Shown: piece after piece, positions 23,337 through 32,418 of the stretch
Layout: every line of letters starts with the position of its first letter
How positions within the stretch are numbered: the first letter of the stretch is position 1
NCBI RefSeq assembly: GCF_018613875.1
Contig: NZ_JAGGPJ010000035.1
Location: 1 to 33,187 of the forward strand
Length of the DNA stretch: 33,187 bases
Direction: 5' to 3'
Source: Arthrobacter sp. ISL-28
GTDB lineage: Bacteria > Actinomycetota > Actinomycetes > Actinomycetales > Micrococcaceae
Made by a program: the position numbers and the translations under genes
The notes under the pieces: model-generated
What the model was told of the DNA's origin: nothing
The model's database searches: none
The model's input: only the letters and a program-made list of their open reading frames with translations

Positions 23337-23590
23337 ATGTCGACCATCTCCGATCCGCACCTCCCCGACGGCAGCCACCGGCAGGGCCAAGCGCACCCGC
23401 CTTAGCGTGGCCACTCCAGCACGCCATACACGCCGCCCGTACCGGGCTGTGCAGCAGCCACGCCGGGACCACAGAGCCAGCCGGAGGCATCGTGGCAGCC
23501 GCCCCGCAGGAGCCGTGGCGGTTAATCCCGGGACCAGGGTGTTGCGCCGCGGTTGTGGCTTCCCAGTGAAAATACCGAATAAACGCCCGC
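23337..23590 (+). pseudogene. Decayed paralogue of the zinc-ribbon gene at 21370-21813
   Basis: Starts MSTISDPHLPDGSHR (frame from ATG 23337, with AAAGGAA upstream), compared with MSTISDAHRSGNSRR of the intact copy, then stops at codon 23. A different frame ends GTRVLRRGCGFPVKIPN, compared with STRVLKCSCGFQMEIPD at the C-terminus of the intact copy. The middle is shorter and poorly conserved, with at least two frame changes. The cysteine clusters are mostly lost. I found this by reading, not by alignment software. Confidence 0.5.
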
Positions 23591-23689
23591 CCCGACCCGC
23601 GGAGATGGCAGCGGTCCGGTCCGGCCCCCTGCCCGGGAGCACGCCCAACCGGTCCGCTGTTGCGGCCCGCAACCAACAGGAGGAAGAGA

Positions 23690-24163
23690 ATGGAAACCGT
23701 TGAAGAGACCATCGATGTAGCCGTGCCGGTGCGTACGGCTTATAACCAGTGGACCCAGTTTGAATCCTTTCCGGAATTCATGTCCGGCGTTGAATCCGTT
23801 ACGCAGCTGACCGACACAACCAACCACTGGGTTACCAAAATCGCCGGGGTCGAACGCGAGTTCGATACCGAAATCATCGATCAGCAGCCCGATGAACGGA
23901 TCGCCTGGCGCAGCGTCGACGGGAAATCCCACGCCGGCCTCGTCTCCTTCACTCCGCTCGACGCGGGCAACACCCGGGTCTCGGTCCGTTTTGAATGGGC
24001 ACCGGAAACCTTCAGCGAAAAAGCCGGGGCCGCCCTGAACATTGACGAGATTCAGGTCAAAGCCGACATGCGCAAATTCAAGAGCTTCATCGAGACCAGG
24101 GGAACCGAAACCGGGGCCTGGCGCGGCGAAGTGGAGGACAGCGGCCCGACCGGACAGATCTAG
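23690..24163 (+). CDS. SRPBCC (polyketide cyclase/dehydratase-type) family protein
   Basis: A 157-residue protein of the START-like hydrophobic-cavity fold: VEETIDVAVPVRTAYNQWTQ, FESFPEFMSGVESV, WVTKIAGVEREFDTEI and ERIAWRSVDG are typical of this family, which binds lipids or small hydrophobic ligands. The ligand cannot be told. AGGAGGAAGAG lies before ATG 23690. It is followed after 32 bp by the CBS gene in the same direction, a combination often seen in stress islands of Arthrobacter-like genomes. Confidence 0.85.
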   Translation: METVEETIDVAVPVRTAYNQWTQFESFPEFMSGVESVTQLTDTTNHWVTKIAGVEREFDTEIIDQQPDERIAWRSVDGKSHAGLVSFTPLDAGNTRVSVRFEWAPETFSEKAGAALNIDEIQVKADMRKFKSFIETRGTETGAWRGEVEDSGPTGQI

Positions 24164-24195
24164 AAACCCGCACACATCCAATGGAGGAGAATGCC

Positions 24196-24609
24196 ATGAC
24201 CACTGCACGCGAAATCATGACCGGCGGCGCCGAATGCATCGGGGAAAAGGAAACTCTCGAACAGGCGGCCCGGAAGATGAAGGACCTGGACGTCGGGTCC
24301 CTGCCCATCTGCGGGGAGGACAACCGGCTCAAGGGCATGCTGACCGACCGGGACATCGTCATCAAATGCCTCGCTGAAGGCGGGGACCCCCGCGCCGCCA
24401 CGGCCGGGGAATTCGGCCAGGGCAAACCTGTGACCATCGGTGCCGATGATTCGATCGAGGAAGCCATCAGAACCATGCAGGAGCATCAGGTCCGCCGGCT
24501 CCCGGTCATTGACGGCCATGACCTGGTCGGGATACTCAGCCAGGCCGACATCGCCCGGAACTATCCCGAGGACCGGGTCGGGGAACTGGTCGAATTCATC
24601 TCCTACTAA
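24196..24609 (+). CDS. CBS-domain pair protein
   Basis: A 137-residue protein made of two CBS domains (MTTAREIMTGGAECIGEKET.. with DVGSLPI..LKGMLTDRDI; then GKPVTIGADDSIEEAI.. with VRRLPVIDGHDLVGILSQADI). CBS pairs bind adenine nucleotides and act as energy sensors; related stand-alone proteins are induced in hypoxia or starvation in mycobacteria. GGAGGAG precedes the ATG. It probably forms an operon with the SRPBCC gene. Confidence 0.92.
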   Translation: MTTAREIMTGGAECIGEKETLEQAARKMKDLDVGSLPICGEDNRLKGMLTDRDIVIKCLAEGGDPRAATAGEFGQGKPVTIGADDSIEEAIRTMQEHQVRRLPVIDGHDLVGILSQADIARNYPEDRVGELVEFISY

Positions 24610-24841
24610 TACCGGGCCGAATAACACCGGACCGAGCCAGCCGCCCGTCACCGGACACAAGGAAGCGGGAAGCTCCGGCCACCGGCACACGGCCGCGCTG
24701 CACGGAGTCAGTGCCGCCAGGTGTTATGGCTCAGTGCCGGGCAAACCCCTGACGGCGTTTCACCCAGATAGCGTGCCCGCCCACCTCTTCGGCTCACACT
24801 GTCCGGGCGTTTCGCGATTCTGTTTCGAAACGACCGACATC

Positions 24842-25075
24842 ATGGCAATCTGCGATACCTGCGGCAACGAGTACGACAAGACGTTCACCATCACCAAAGA
24901 CGGCCAATCCGGGACCTTCGACAGTTTTGAGTGCGCCATCCACGCCATGGCCCCTTCCTGTGCACACTGTGGCTGTCGAATTCTCGGGCACGGGATTGAG
25001 GGGCCGGACGCGATGTACTGCTGCGCGCACTGCGCCCGCCACTCCGGCGATATGGAGGCAACTGACCGGACATAG
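24842..25075 (+). CDS. Small Cys-rich metal-binding protein, metallothionein-like C-terminus
   Basis: A 77-residue protein with eleven cysteines: CDTCGNEYDKTF at the start, FECAIHAMAPSCAHCGCRIL in the middle and MYCCAHCARHSG at the end. The last block resembles the YYCC..CA..H.G motif of bacterial metallothioneins of the SmtA type. It may bind zinc or copper. No clear ribosome binding site precedes ATG 24842; the frame is open further upstream but without family-like sequence. Confidence 0.7.
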   Translation: MAICDTCGNEYDKTFTITKDGQSGTFDSFECAIHAMAPSCAHCGCRILGHGIEGPDAMYCCAHCARHSGDMEATDRT

Positions 25076-25352
25076 AGACCCCGGCACGGTGGCCCGGTCA
25101 TCTGCCATACGGGAGCCGGGCAACTCTTCCTGCCCCTGGCCAAGCCCAAAGGCGGCAGCGAAACGCAGAAGGGTGCTTCCGGGCCGGGCGCAACTTTTGC
25201 CGCAGGGACGTCTGGAGTCAGTCGGCGTCCTCGCGAGGACCGACGACGGGTCTGTGAGCCGCGGAATGGGGGGTACCTGGGCTCTGCCGCCGCCGGCCGG
25301 TTTCCAGTCTACGCTCGTGCCGGCCGACAGGATCTGGCGTCTGAGGTGCGGT

Positions 25353-26519
25353 TCAGCGTTCTCCCGGCATGTCCGGCCCGGGAGTCCAGCGGAGCAGCAC
25401 GGCCGCATCCGAGCCGCTGGGGATGGCGGTGTCCGGGACGAATTCCAAGTGGGCGTGGGTCAGGACGGCTGCCCGGATGAGGGCTGCCGCGGCCGGGGCT
25501 TTCCCCAGGATACCGGCTGTGAGCGCTTCGTCTTCTGCGACGGCGATCCAGGGGCTGGCGTCCAGGACCAGCAGCTCGCGGCTGGGCTGGCGATCCGGAT
25601 CTGTGGCGGTGTTCTCCGCACCGGGGTCGGCTGTGAGCGCCTGACTCAGAACGAGAGTGTCGACCTGCGCCTGCTGGAGGGCGTGAACGACGGCGGTGAG
25701 GCCGAAGGCCGCTTTGCGGCCGTGGTGTCCTTTCTCCTCCTCTAAACGCTCCAGCAGCCGATGCTGGCCGTGCGCCTGGCTCTCGGCCAGCATCTTCTCC
25801 ACCACGGTGTTCATCACCTCAGGGTCCGCGCCGCCGGCGCGGGTGTGGGAGTCCACCGTGGCCGCTATGGCCTGGCTGGCCTCGGACAGCTGGCTCAGGA
25901 CCAGGTTCCGGGCCCGTTCATCTCCACCGATCGCAATGGCCGCCGGGTGTTTGGCGAGCACCAGCTTGTCGATCTGCGCGGCGGCCTCTTCGGCGTTCTT
26001 CCGCCACACTTCCTCGGTCCGGTGCTGGTATTGGCCCTGGGACCAACCGCCGCCGGGGACCTCTGCCATGTCATCACCCTCTACGGTCCGCCGGGCATAG
26101 GACAGCGCGATGTCGGCCCCTGATCTGTCTACGCTGGCGGTCACGACCGGCAGTTCCATCGCGCCGTGCCTGGTCAAAGGCAGCAGATCCGGAATGACGC
26201 CGACAGCGACGTGCGGACTGTCCACCCGTTGACCCGGCAGAACCCGGTCCAGCTCGACCCGGCCCTGGCGGATGAGCAAGAACCGGGCTGCCGGGTTGCC
26301 GGTTCCCTCCGCTGGCCGCAGGGCATCTTCCGCCGCCGCGGCGTCGTCCTTGGACGCGCCCGATGCCAGCAGCGCATCACGGATTTGCCCGGGTCTGACG
26401 TCCAAAGCTTCCAGGGAATCAACCGTCCCGGTACCGACGTCGGCGAGGACGGTGCACCAGGGTCCCTCTTTGCCGTACAGCCCGGAGTAACCAGTCAGAT
26501 CGTTCTCATGGTCGATCAC
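25353..26519 (-). CDS. Rv2629/baeRF-type release-factor-like protein
   Basis: A 388-residue protein of the bacterial eRF1-like group (Vms1/Rv2629 relatives). It has the N-terminal domain, the key loop GGGWSQGQYQHRTEE (residues 156-170, corresponding to the GGQ loop of release factors and the GxxQ loop of Vms1), a helix-rich middle, and an eRF1 domain-3-like C-terminus with LVLDASPWIAVAEDEAL. Related proteins are thought to act on stalled or hibernating ribosomes or as peptidyl-tRNA hydrolases. Start GTG 26519 overlaps the stop of the small gene upstream by GTGA, so the two are coupled. The 277 bp beyond its stop (25076-25352) hold no gene. Confidence 0.85.
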   Translation of the reverse strand: MIDHENDLTGYSGLYGKEGPWCTVLADVGTGTVDSLEALDVRPGQIRDALLASGASKDDAAAAEDALRPAEGTGNPAARFLLIRQGRVELDRVLPGQRVDSPHVAVGVIPDLLPLTRHGAMELPVVTASVDRSGADIALSYARRTVEGDDMAEVPGGGWSQGQYQHRTEEVWRKNAEEAAAQIDKLVLAKHPAAIAIGGDERARNLVLSQLSEASQAIAATVDSHTRAGGADPEVMNTVVEKMLAESQAHGQHRLLERLEEEKGHHGRKAAFGLTAVVHALQQAQVDTLVLSQALTADPGAENTATDPDRQPSRELLVLDASPWIAVAEDEALTAGILGKAPAAAALIRAAVLTHAHLEFVPDTAIPSGSDAAVLLRWTPGPDMPGER

Positions 26520-26767
26520 TGTTCCTGGCCGGGCCGCTGATCGGGGTCCCCTGCTGCCGGGTTCTCCGCGGCAGGGTCCGGTGCCTCAGGCAGGTTTTCC
26601 CGGATCGCTTCCTGGACCTCTTTGCTATCGGTGTCATCGGGAAGGGGTTCGGTTTCCCGCCATTCCTCCGCGTGCCCGGAACGCCCGCCCTGGCCCAGCG
26701 CCTGGCTTTCCTGTTTCATCTTGTCATCCACGTGCTGACCGTGCGTGGTGTTCCCGCGTTCAGTCAT
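26516..26767 (-). CDS. Small acidic hydrophilic protein
   Basis: An 83-residue protein without hydrophobic segments (MTERGNTTHGQHVDDKMKQE..; C-terminus rich in Pro, Glu and Asp), probably disordered. Its stop overlaps the start of the baeRF-like gene, which makes it a likely partner in one operon. The ribosome binding site is weak. Function unknown. Confidence 0.65.
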   Translation of the reverse strand: MTERGNTTHGQHVDDKMKQESQALGQGGRSGHAEEWRETEPLPDDTDSKEVQEAIRENLPEAPDPAAENPAAGDPDQRPGQEQ

Positions 26768-27468
26768 TGCCCTATTCCCTTCTCTCGCTACGGGCTGCCG
26801 GACTGCTCAGGCGGCAGCATAGATACTTAGGCCGTGAGCACCACGTTCGTGCGCCCGTTCACCCGCCAGGCGAACTTGTCGTATAGGCACCGACCACTTC
26901 CTTCAGGACCATTTCAGGTGTGACGATCCAGGAAGGGCTGGACCTTCCCGGATGATCGGGTCGCACAACTCCCTGATATACCCATTAACCGGGTACCCCG
27001 CCATCGATGATGCCGATGCCCTTGGTTTTCCGTCGGCGCAGGCCATACCTGCTCATTTAGTAAGGAAACTGATCATCACAACTTTCAACTACAGGAAGCC
27101 TGCGTACACCCCTCCCGACGCTCAGGCCATGGTCCCGAAGGGGCCTCCGGGACCGGGAGACCGGTCCCAATGGTTGGCGAGACCGGTTCCAATGGTTGGC
27201 CGGGATCCGTCACGAATCCAGCGGTGGCAAGTGCATGTGCATCATCAGCCCGCCGTCATAGTTTCGTGGAGTGCAGCTCCTTCGGGTTCAGAGTTCTCAA
27301 TGGCAGCGGGCTTAGGCATTTGGTAGGTGGCCTGTGACGACCTCAAGGGTCCTCTCGATGCGGATCCACCGCATAAGCTCGCTTGGGAATCGAAAGTCTC
27401 ACCGGGGGAACAAGAGCCGCTCCGGATTCGTTGGATACGCGATGACAACACGGATCGGGGAACGGGTC
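26768..27468. other. 700-bp intergenic region with a tandem repeat
   Basis: No credible gene. It is the divergent space between the minus-strand baeRF operon and the plus-strand DUF4193 gene and so should contain both promoters. A 22-bp direct repeat lies at 27157-27200. Confidence 0.5.
27157..27200. repeat. 22-bp tandem repeat, two copies
   Basis: GAGACCGGT[C/T]CCAATGGTTGGC at 27157-27178 and again at 27179-27200, with one difference. Each contains the palindrome CCAA-TGG-TTGG, so each could bind a dimeric regulator on the same helix face, about two turns apart. Confidence 0.6.
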
Positions 27469-27774
27469 ATGGCAACTGCTGATTACGATGAGCTACGCAC
27501 TGATGTTAAGGAATCACAGGACAAGTCACTGGAGGCCTTGAAGTCGGCCAACGCCCCGGACGCGCGCAGCGTGGTGCGCGAACTGGAGGCACCCGATGAT
27601 GTTGATGACCTCGGTGCCCCGGGTGGAGAAATCGTTGCTGATGAACTCATCGTCCAGGTCGTCCCGCAGGCAGCGGACGAGTTCACATGCCACTCCTGCT
27701 TCCTGGTCAGACATCGCTCCCAAATGGTCCGGGAGAAGGATGGCCACCAATATTGCCTGGAGTGTGAGAGTTGA
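27469..27774 (+). CDS. DUF4193 family protein
   Basis: A 101-residue protein matching the actinobacterial DUF4193 family: MATADYDELR start, acidic middle, and the conserved C-terminal block ADEFTCHSCFLVRHRSQMVR with a final CLEC, which should form a zinc ribbon. Family members are of unknown function and usually strongly expressed. The ATG at 27469 is chosen on the family's MATxDYD start; GGGAACGGG is a weak ribosome binding site. The gap after it (27775-27933) is empty. Confidence 0.85.
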   Translation: MATADYDELRTDVKESQDKSLEALKSANAPDARSVVRELEAPDDVDDLGAPGGEIVADELIVQVVPQAADEFTCHSCFLVRHRSQMVREKDGHQYCLECES

Positions 27775-27933
27775 TGGCCGCAGCAAGTCGTTCGAGCTGA
27801 GGTTCAGCAGCGTTACCAGTACATGTGGCACGCGAAGGTCATTGGCTGCCGCGCCGTAAATACCGAGGGCTCTCCGGTCGATATGCACGATAGAAACGGG
27901 GAGGAAGCGACGGATTACAGCGGCTTCGGTGGA

Positions 27934-28491
27934 TCAGGTCCGAATTGTCTTCAATGCTGTTGACCAGGAGATCAGCTGTTCCAGCAGCGGTTCCAAGGCT
28001 TCTTCGGCACTTTCACTCGGCGTGAAGGTCGCAAAGTTCTCGAAGTCAGTGGCGAACGGCAAAGCCACTTGGGCACGAACGTCGGCCATTTGCAGCTCAC
28101 CCGCTATCAGGCGCAGATTTTCAACTGCTCGTACGCCGCCGGCGCTTCCGTAACTGACGAAACCGGCGGCCTTGTTGTTCCATTCGGCGTAGAGGAAATC
28201 CAGGGAGTTCTTCAGGACACCGGGAATTGAGTGGTTGTACTCGGCCGTCACGAAGATGAATCCGTCGAACCGTGAAATCGTCCTGGCCCAGACTTTCGTG
28301 TGCTCGTGCTTGTAGTTCCCCATTGAAGGAGGCATCGGCTCATCCAACAGCGGCAGCTCGTAGTCGGCCAGATCCAGCATCTCGAAGTCCGCGCCTCCTC
28401 GACTGGTGGCACGGGAAAGCACCCACTCGGCAACCTGCCTGCTCCGGCGTCCGGGCCGGGTGCTGCCAACAACCACCGCGATGTTCACCAT
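27934..28491 (-). CDS. NADPH-dependent FMN reductase family protein
   Basis: A 185-residue flavodoxin-like oxidoreductase. The phosphate-binding loop GSTRPGRRSRQV is at residues 9-20 and the AEYNHSIPGVLKNSLDFLYAEW block identifies the NADPH-dependent FMN reductase/quinone reductase family. It probably reduces FMN or quinones under oxidative stress. ATG 28491 has GGGGGAG upstream; longer in-frame starts add non-family sequence. Confidence 0.9.
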   Translation of the reverse strand: MVNIAVVVGSTRPGRRSRQVAEWVLSRATSRGGADFEMLDLADYELPLLDEPMPPSMGNYKHEHTKVWARTISRFDGFIFVTAEYNHSIPGVLKNSLDFLYAEWNNKAAGFVSYGSAGGVRAVENLRLIAGELQMADVRAQVALPFATDFENFATFTPSESAEEALEPLLEQLISWSTALKTIRT

Positions 28492-28629
28492 TGAAACCGC
28501 TCCCCCTCTGATGGTTCCCTGCAAGGCCACGGACAATGCCGGCATGAGTGGATGTGCTGCGCACCCCATGGAATCTATGCCGTGCAGGCCCAGCGAACCA
28601 GCGCCCGCTCTCCATTGTGGAGTGGGTGT

Positions 28630-29373
28630 TTATCCGCTGCTGCGCCGGTCTGTGGGTTCCTGTGGCTGGCCGAGGGTGTCTTTGACCTTGCCGGCCAGCT
28701 GCTGCATGATTGCCTCGCCGATGGAGCCGTCGTCCAGGTCTTCGGTTCCGCCTCGCAGGATCTCGAACAGGAGCCGCTCCGCGTAAGGTGCTTCCCGCCC
28801 GAGGTTGTAACCGACGGTGTTTTGCTCGGAGGTGTGGCGGGCTCCTTGCACGTCCCGCTTTCCGGTAACGAGCTCATGCACCATGTTCAGTCCCAGGACG
28901 TTGGCGGCTTCGGAGTCGCAGCGGGCGGAGACCTCGCCCCTCGTCCGATCGACGAGGATGGAGCCGTCGAACTCGGCGATGGCACTGATGACGTGCGGCG
29001 GGACGCGGTAGTCGATGGTTTGGGTCAGGAAGTCGGTGTGCACCGTAGGCCAGTTGTGAACGACGGCGTCGCTGGTGATCTCGGTCCGCTTCCACGGCCC
29101 GTTCCGGTGCCAGGTCAGGCGTGTGGGCGTCGCCTCGTTGGGCGGGCCGTACTTGGCCAGCATCTGCTCGGCCACCTTCTTCTGTGCTTCCGGCCAGTCT
29201 TTGATCACGGCTACCGCGTCTGCCTCTTCCACCGTCAGCTCAACGCCTCGCTGAGTCTCGTGCTCGCCCTTGGCCTTATACCTGATCCCTTGTGCCACGG
29301 CACGTCCGGCCGTGGCCAGGCGCTCCCCCGTATCCAGGTCCTTTGGCTGGAACTCCGGGGCTGTTTCGGACAT
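28630..29373 (-). CDS. Conserved hypothetical protein
   Basis: A 247-residue soluble protein. Blocks such as MLAKYGPPNEATPTRLTWHR, NGPWKRTEITSDAVVHNWPT and DFLTQTIDYRVP are recognisable as a conserved family found in actinobacteria and some proteobacteria, without a known function to my knowledge. The family may begin at GTG 29382, but ATG 29373 is preceded by GGTGGGCGAG and gives MSETAP. It faces the next regulator gene divergently across about 136 bp. Confidence 0.7.
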   Translation of the reverse strand: MSETAPEFQPKDLDTGERLATAGRAVAQGIRYKAKGEHETQRGVELTVEEADAVAVIKDWPEAQKKVAEQMLAKYGPPNEATPTRLTWHRNGPWKRTEITSDAVVHNWPTVHTDFLTQTIDYRVPPHVISAIAEFDGSILVDRTRGEVSARCDSEAANVLGLNMVHELVTGKRDVQGARHTSEQNTVGYNLGREAPYAERLLFEILRGGTEDLDDGSIGEAIMQQLAGKVKDTLGQPQEPTDRRSSG

Positions 29374-29509
29374 CTCGCCCACCTTCTCTCAGAAACATCG
29401 TGCAGGGTCTCTAATCCGGCATTCCCTGCATATTTTGACAATAGACAGTGGCGATAGAAAGATCCATACTTGCCCCAGGCACAGCCGGATGACTTGTTGG
29501 AGCGGCGCA

Positions 29510-30208
29510 ATGACCAGGGTGCACCGGGGTCCCAAAGCCCTGACCTGGCTGATCAACGCCCTGGGCGAGCCCACCAGACGCCGGGCCTACGAAGCTGTCC
29601 GGGAAGCCCGCGCGCCGATGTCCCGGGCCGATGTGGCCCAGGTCCTTGGCATCGGGGTCCGGCTCGCGGCGTTCCACTTGGACAAGCTGGTAGATGAAGG
29701 GCTGCTCAGCGCCTATTACGCCCGGCAGGCGGGCCGGCGCGGCGGACCGGGCTCGGGAAGGCCGCCGAAGTGGTACGTGGCCGGGGCGAATGGTTTCGAC
29801 ATCACCCTGCCGCCGCGCCGCTACGATGTTGCCGCCCGTATCCTGCTGCGGGCCGCTGCCGGGCCCGAGGGCAGGCCGGCCGGCATCGTCGACGCGGCGC
29901 GCAGCTGCGGCCGAAGCCTGGCAGAGCGGGCACCCGGCCAGGATCTTGAATCGCTGCTGTCCGGTCTTGGTTACGAGCCAAGGCCGGTATCCGGGAACTG
30001 TACTGACCTGCTCAATTGCCCGTTCCACGAACTCGTCGAAGAGGACCGGAATTTAGTGTGTTCCCTGAACCTGGCCCTCCTCCGAGGGGCCACCGACGCC
30101 CTGAAGGGCTCTCATGTCGTAGCAGTTCCGGAACAGCGGCCGGGCTATTGCTGCGTCAGGCTGATTCCTCATGGAGATCCCACCACGACCGACAGCGGCC
30201 AGGGCTGA
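29510..30208 (+). CDS. ArsR-like helix-turn-helix regulator with C-terminal cysteines
   Basis: A 232-residue regulator with an N-terminal winged helix (LGEPTRRRAYEAVREARAPM, VAQVLGIGVRLAAFHLDKLV, then a Gly/Arg wing GRRGGPGSGRP) and a C-terminal domain with cysteines in GNCTDLLNCPFH, NLVCSLN and GYCCVRL. This spacing is like that of SufR/COG2345-type regulators, which bind an iron-sulphur cluster as a redox sensor; whether a cluster is bound here is inference. ATG 29510 has GGAG 7 nt upstream. It may control its divergent or downstream neighbours. Confidence 0.8.
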   Translation: MTRVHRGPKALTWLINALGEPTRRRAYEAVREARAPMSRADVAQVLGIGVRLAAFHLDKLVDEGLLSAYYARQAGRRGGPGSGRPPKWYVAGANGFDITLPPRRYDVAARILLRAAAGPEGRPAGIVDAARSCGRSLAERAPGQDLESLLSGLGYEPRPVSGNCTDLLNCPFHELVEEDRNLVCSLNLALLRGATDALKGSHVVAVPEQRPGYCCVRLIPHGDPTTTDSGQG

Positions 30209-30304
30209 AGGAAGAGCCTAGCGTCTAACGGCAACCGGGGCTAGTGTTGCAATGGAGGCGAAGTCGTCTTCGCCTCCTCAGGTTATTCGTCAATGGAGGC
30301 GGAC

Positions 30305-30814
30305 ATGGAAAGCAGGGCAAAAGCCGCAGGGCACGCCATTCACCAGCAACTGGTTGTCTTTCCCTTGGGGCTGCTCACCGCGGCGGTCGTGTTCGACGTC
30401 ATCGGCCTGCTGAGCAATAACGGACAGTTCACTTCAGCGGGGTACCTGATGATCGCCGCAGGCGTCCTGACTGGACTGCTCGCGGCCGTATTCGGGCTCA
30501 TCGATCTCCTGGCCGTTCCGAAGGGGACCCGCGCCAAACGCATCGGCTGGCTCCATGGAAGCGGGAACACCGTAATGATCGTGTTGTTCGCTGTCAGCTG
30601 GTTCCTGCGCGGCACCGTCGAGGACAACATGCCCTCCACCTTGGCCTTTGTGCTTGAACTGATCGCCGTCGTCATCGCTTTCGGCACGGGCTGGCTCGGC
30701 GGAGAACTGGTTAGCCGGCTGGGAGTAGGCGTTGACGACGGCGCCAACCTCAATGCCCCGGCCAATTTCTCCACCGGCATCTTCCTCAAGCGTGGAGCAC
30801 GCCGCGCCGGCTAA
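30305..30814 (+). CDS. DUF2231 membrane protein
   Basis: A 169-residue integral membrane protein with four hydrophobic segments (LVVFPLGLLTAAVVFDVIGL; GYLMIAAGVLTGLLAAVFGL; TVMIVLFAVSWF; LAFVLELIAVVIAFGTGW). The GHAIHQQLVVFPLG start is the signature of DUF2231, whose members are thought to be b-type cytochrome-like. GGAGG lies 7 nt before ATG 30305; an in-frame ATG at 30293 overlaps that site. Confidence 0.85.
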   Translation: MESRAKAAGHAIHQQLVVFPLGLLTAAVVFDVIGLLSNNGQFTSAGYLMIAAGVLTGLLAAVFGLIDLLAVPKGTRAKRIGWLHGSGNTVMIVLFAVSWFLRGTVEDNMPSTLAFVLELIAVVIAFGTGWLGGELVSRLGVGVDDGANLNAPANFSTGIFLKRGARRAG

Positions 30815-30872
30815 CGACCGGGATCCCTTCAATGCATAGCTTTAGTCGAGGAACCGGATCGGGAGGAAGCTC

Positions 30873-32368
30873 GTGACCTCAGTATGGCTGGATCGACCCC
30901 GTACCTATACCGCCGATCCGTTCACCCCGGAAGCGGATTTTGACACCGTCATAGCCGGAGCGGGAATCACCGGACTGGCGACTGCCGTTCTGCTGGCCAG
31001 GTCAGGACGGCGGGTCGCGGTCATGGAAGCCAGAACCGTGGGGCCGGGACGACAGGCAATACGACCGCGAAACTGACCCTCCTCCAGGGAACCATCCTGT
31101 CCGCGTTACGGCGACGGCATTCCCAGAAAACCGTCAACGCCTACGTCGAAGCCAACAGGGTAGGACGGGCGTGGCTTCTGCGGTTCCTGGCTGACAGCTC
31201 CGTGCCGTACCAGCACCGCGATGCCTATACCTTCGCGATGACGGACGACGGAGTCCAACAGGTCGGGTCCGAATTGTCGATCGCCCGCGCCGCCGGCCTT
31301 GATGTCGTCGAGGCATCGGATACCGAACTGCCGTTCAGCACCCGCAGCACGATCCGCCTGGCTGATCAGGCACAGTTCAACCCCATGGACGTCATGGAGG
31401 CTCTCATTGCGGATTTCCGCGCACAGGGCGGGGTACTCATCGAAGGCCTAAGGGTCCGGAGCGTCAGTACGGAGAATCGCGCCACGGTGTTCACCAGCGC
31501 CGGGCATGTCCGTGCTGACCGCGTCGTGCTGGCCACCGGCATCCCGGTCCTTGACCGCGGCCTGTATTTCGCCAAGGTCAAGGCGTCCCAGTCCTATGCT
31601 GCGGCGTTACGCGTTCCTGCTTCGACCCCCATTCCCCGGGGGATGTACCTCTCGGCTGAATCCCCGGGCCGTTCCCTGCGCACCTATCCCACGGATAGCG
31701 AGGAATTGCTGGTGGTCGGCGGCAACGGACACCAGGTAGGCAGGGAACCCTCCCCCAAGCGCCGGCTGAATGAGTTGCTGGATTGGGCAGCTCACCACTT
31801 CCCGGGAACCGAAGTCACCCACACCTGGTCAGGCGAAGACTACCGGGCGACGAACCTGATGCCCTTCTTCGGCAAGATGCCCCGCGGACGCGGGAAGATC
31901 TTCCTGGCCACCGGCTACAACAAATGGGGCATGACCAACAGCATCGCAGCTTCGCTCGCGATCAGCGCCGAAATCCTAGGCGGCCATGTCCCCTGGGCAG
32001 ACACCATCCACAAGCGGACGACGTCACCGGCAGGAGCTGCAGCAGCGGTGGCATTGAACGCCGACGTCGCCAGGACCCTCTCGGAAAGCTGGGCGAAGGC
32101 GGAACTGACGAAGCCCGAAACCGGCTCCGGGACGGTGCCGGCCGAAGGTGAGGGCACCGTTGTCCGCAAGGACCGGAAGCCTGTCGCCGTTTCCACGGTC
32201 GACGGCGTCACCTGCCGCGTCTCGGCCGTGTGCACTCACCTGGGTGGAATCCTCAGCTGGAACGATGCCGAAAAATCCTGGGACTGCCCCCTGCACGGCT
32301 CACGCTACTCCCCCACCGGAGAAGTGCTCCAGGGCCCGACAACTAAAAACCTCGCCGTCCTGGACTAG
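30873..32368 (+). pseudogene. FAD-dependent oxidoreductase with C-terminal Rieske domain, frameshifted
   Basis: A fusion of a DAO-type flavoprotein and a Rieske [2Fe-2S] domain. The first frame from GTG 30873 holds the FAD-binding GAGITGLATAVLLARSGRRV and ends early; the family sequence continues in another frame as AGTTGNTTAKLTLLQGTILS, so one base is missing near 31040 (GTGGGGCCGGGACG). The rest runs to 32368 and ends with VCTHLGG..DCPLHGSRYSPTGEV, which has both Cys-x-His pairs of the Rieske cluster. Corrected, it would be about 498 residues. GGGAGG lies 7 nt before the GTG. The shift may be a sequencing error. It is followed by the ThDP enzyme after 50 bp. Confidence 0.85.
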
Positions 32369-32418
32369 CCGGGTCTCCGGCTGACGGGCCGCCAGGTGCA
32401 CTGAAGGGAAGGTTGACC

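Noticed and set aside
23104..23712. 202-residue minus-strand open frame
   Set aside because: The composition is not protein-like, it runs antisense through the decayed zinc-ribbon paralogue and the start of the SRPBCC gene, and it has no ribosome binding site.
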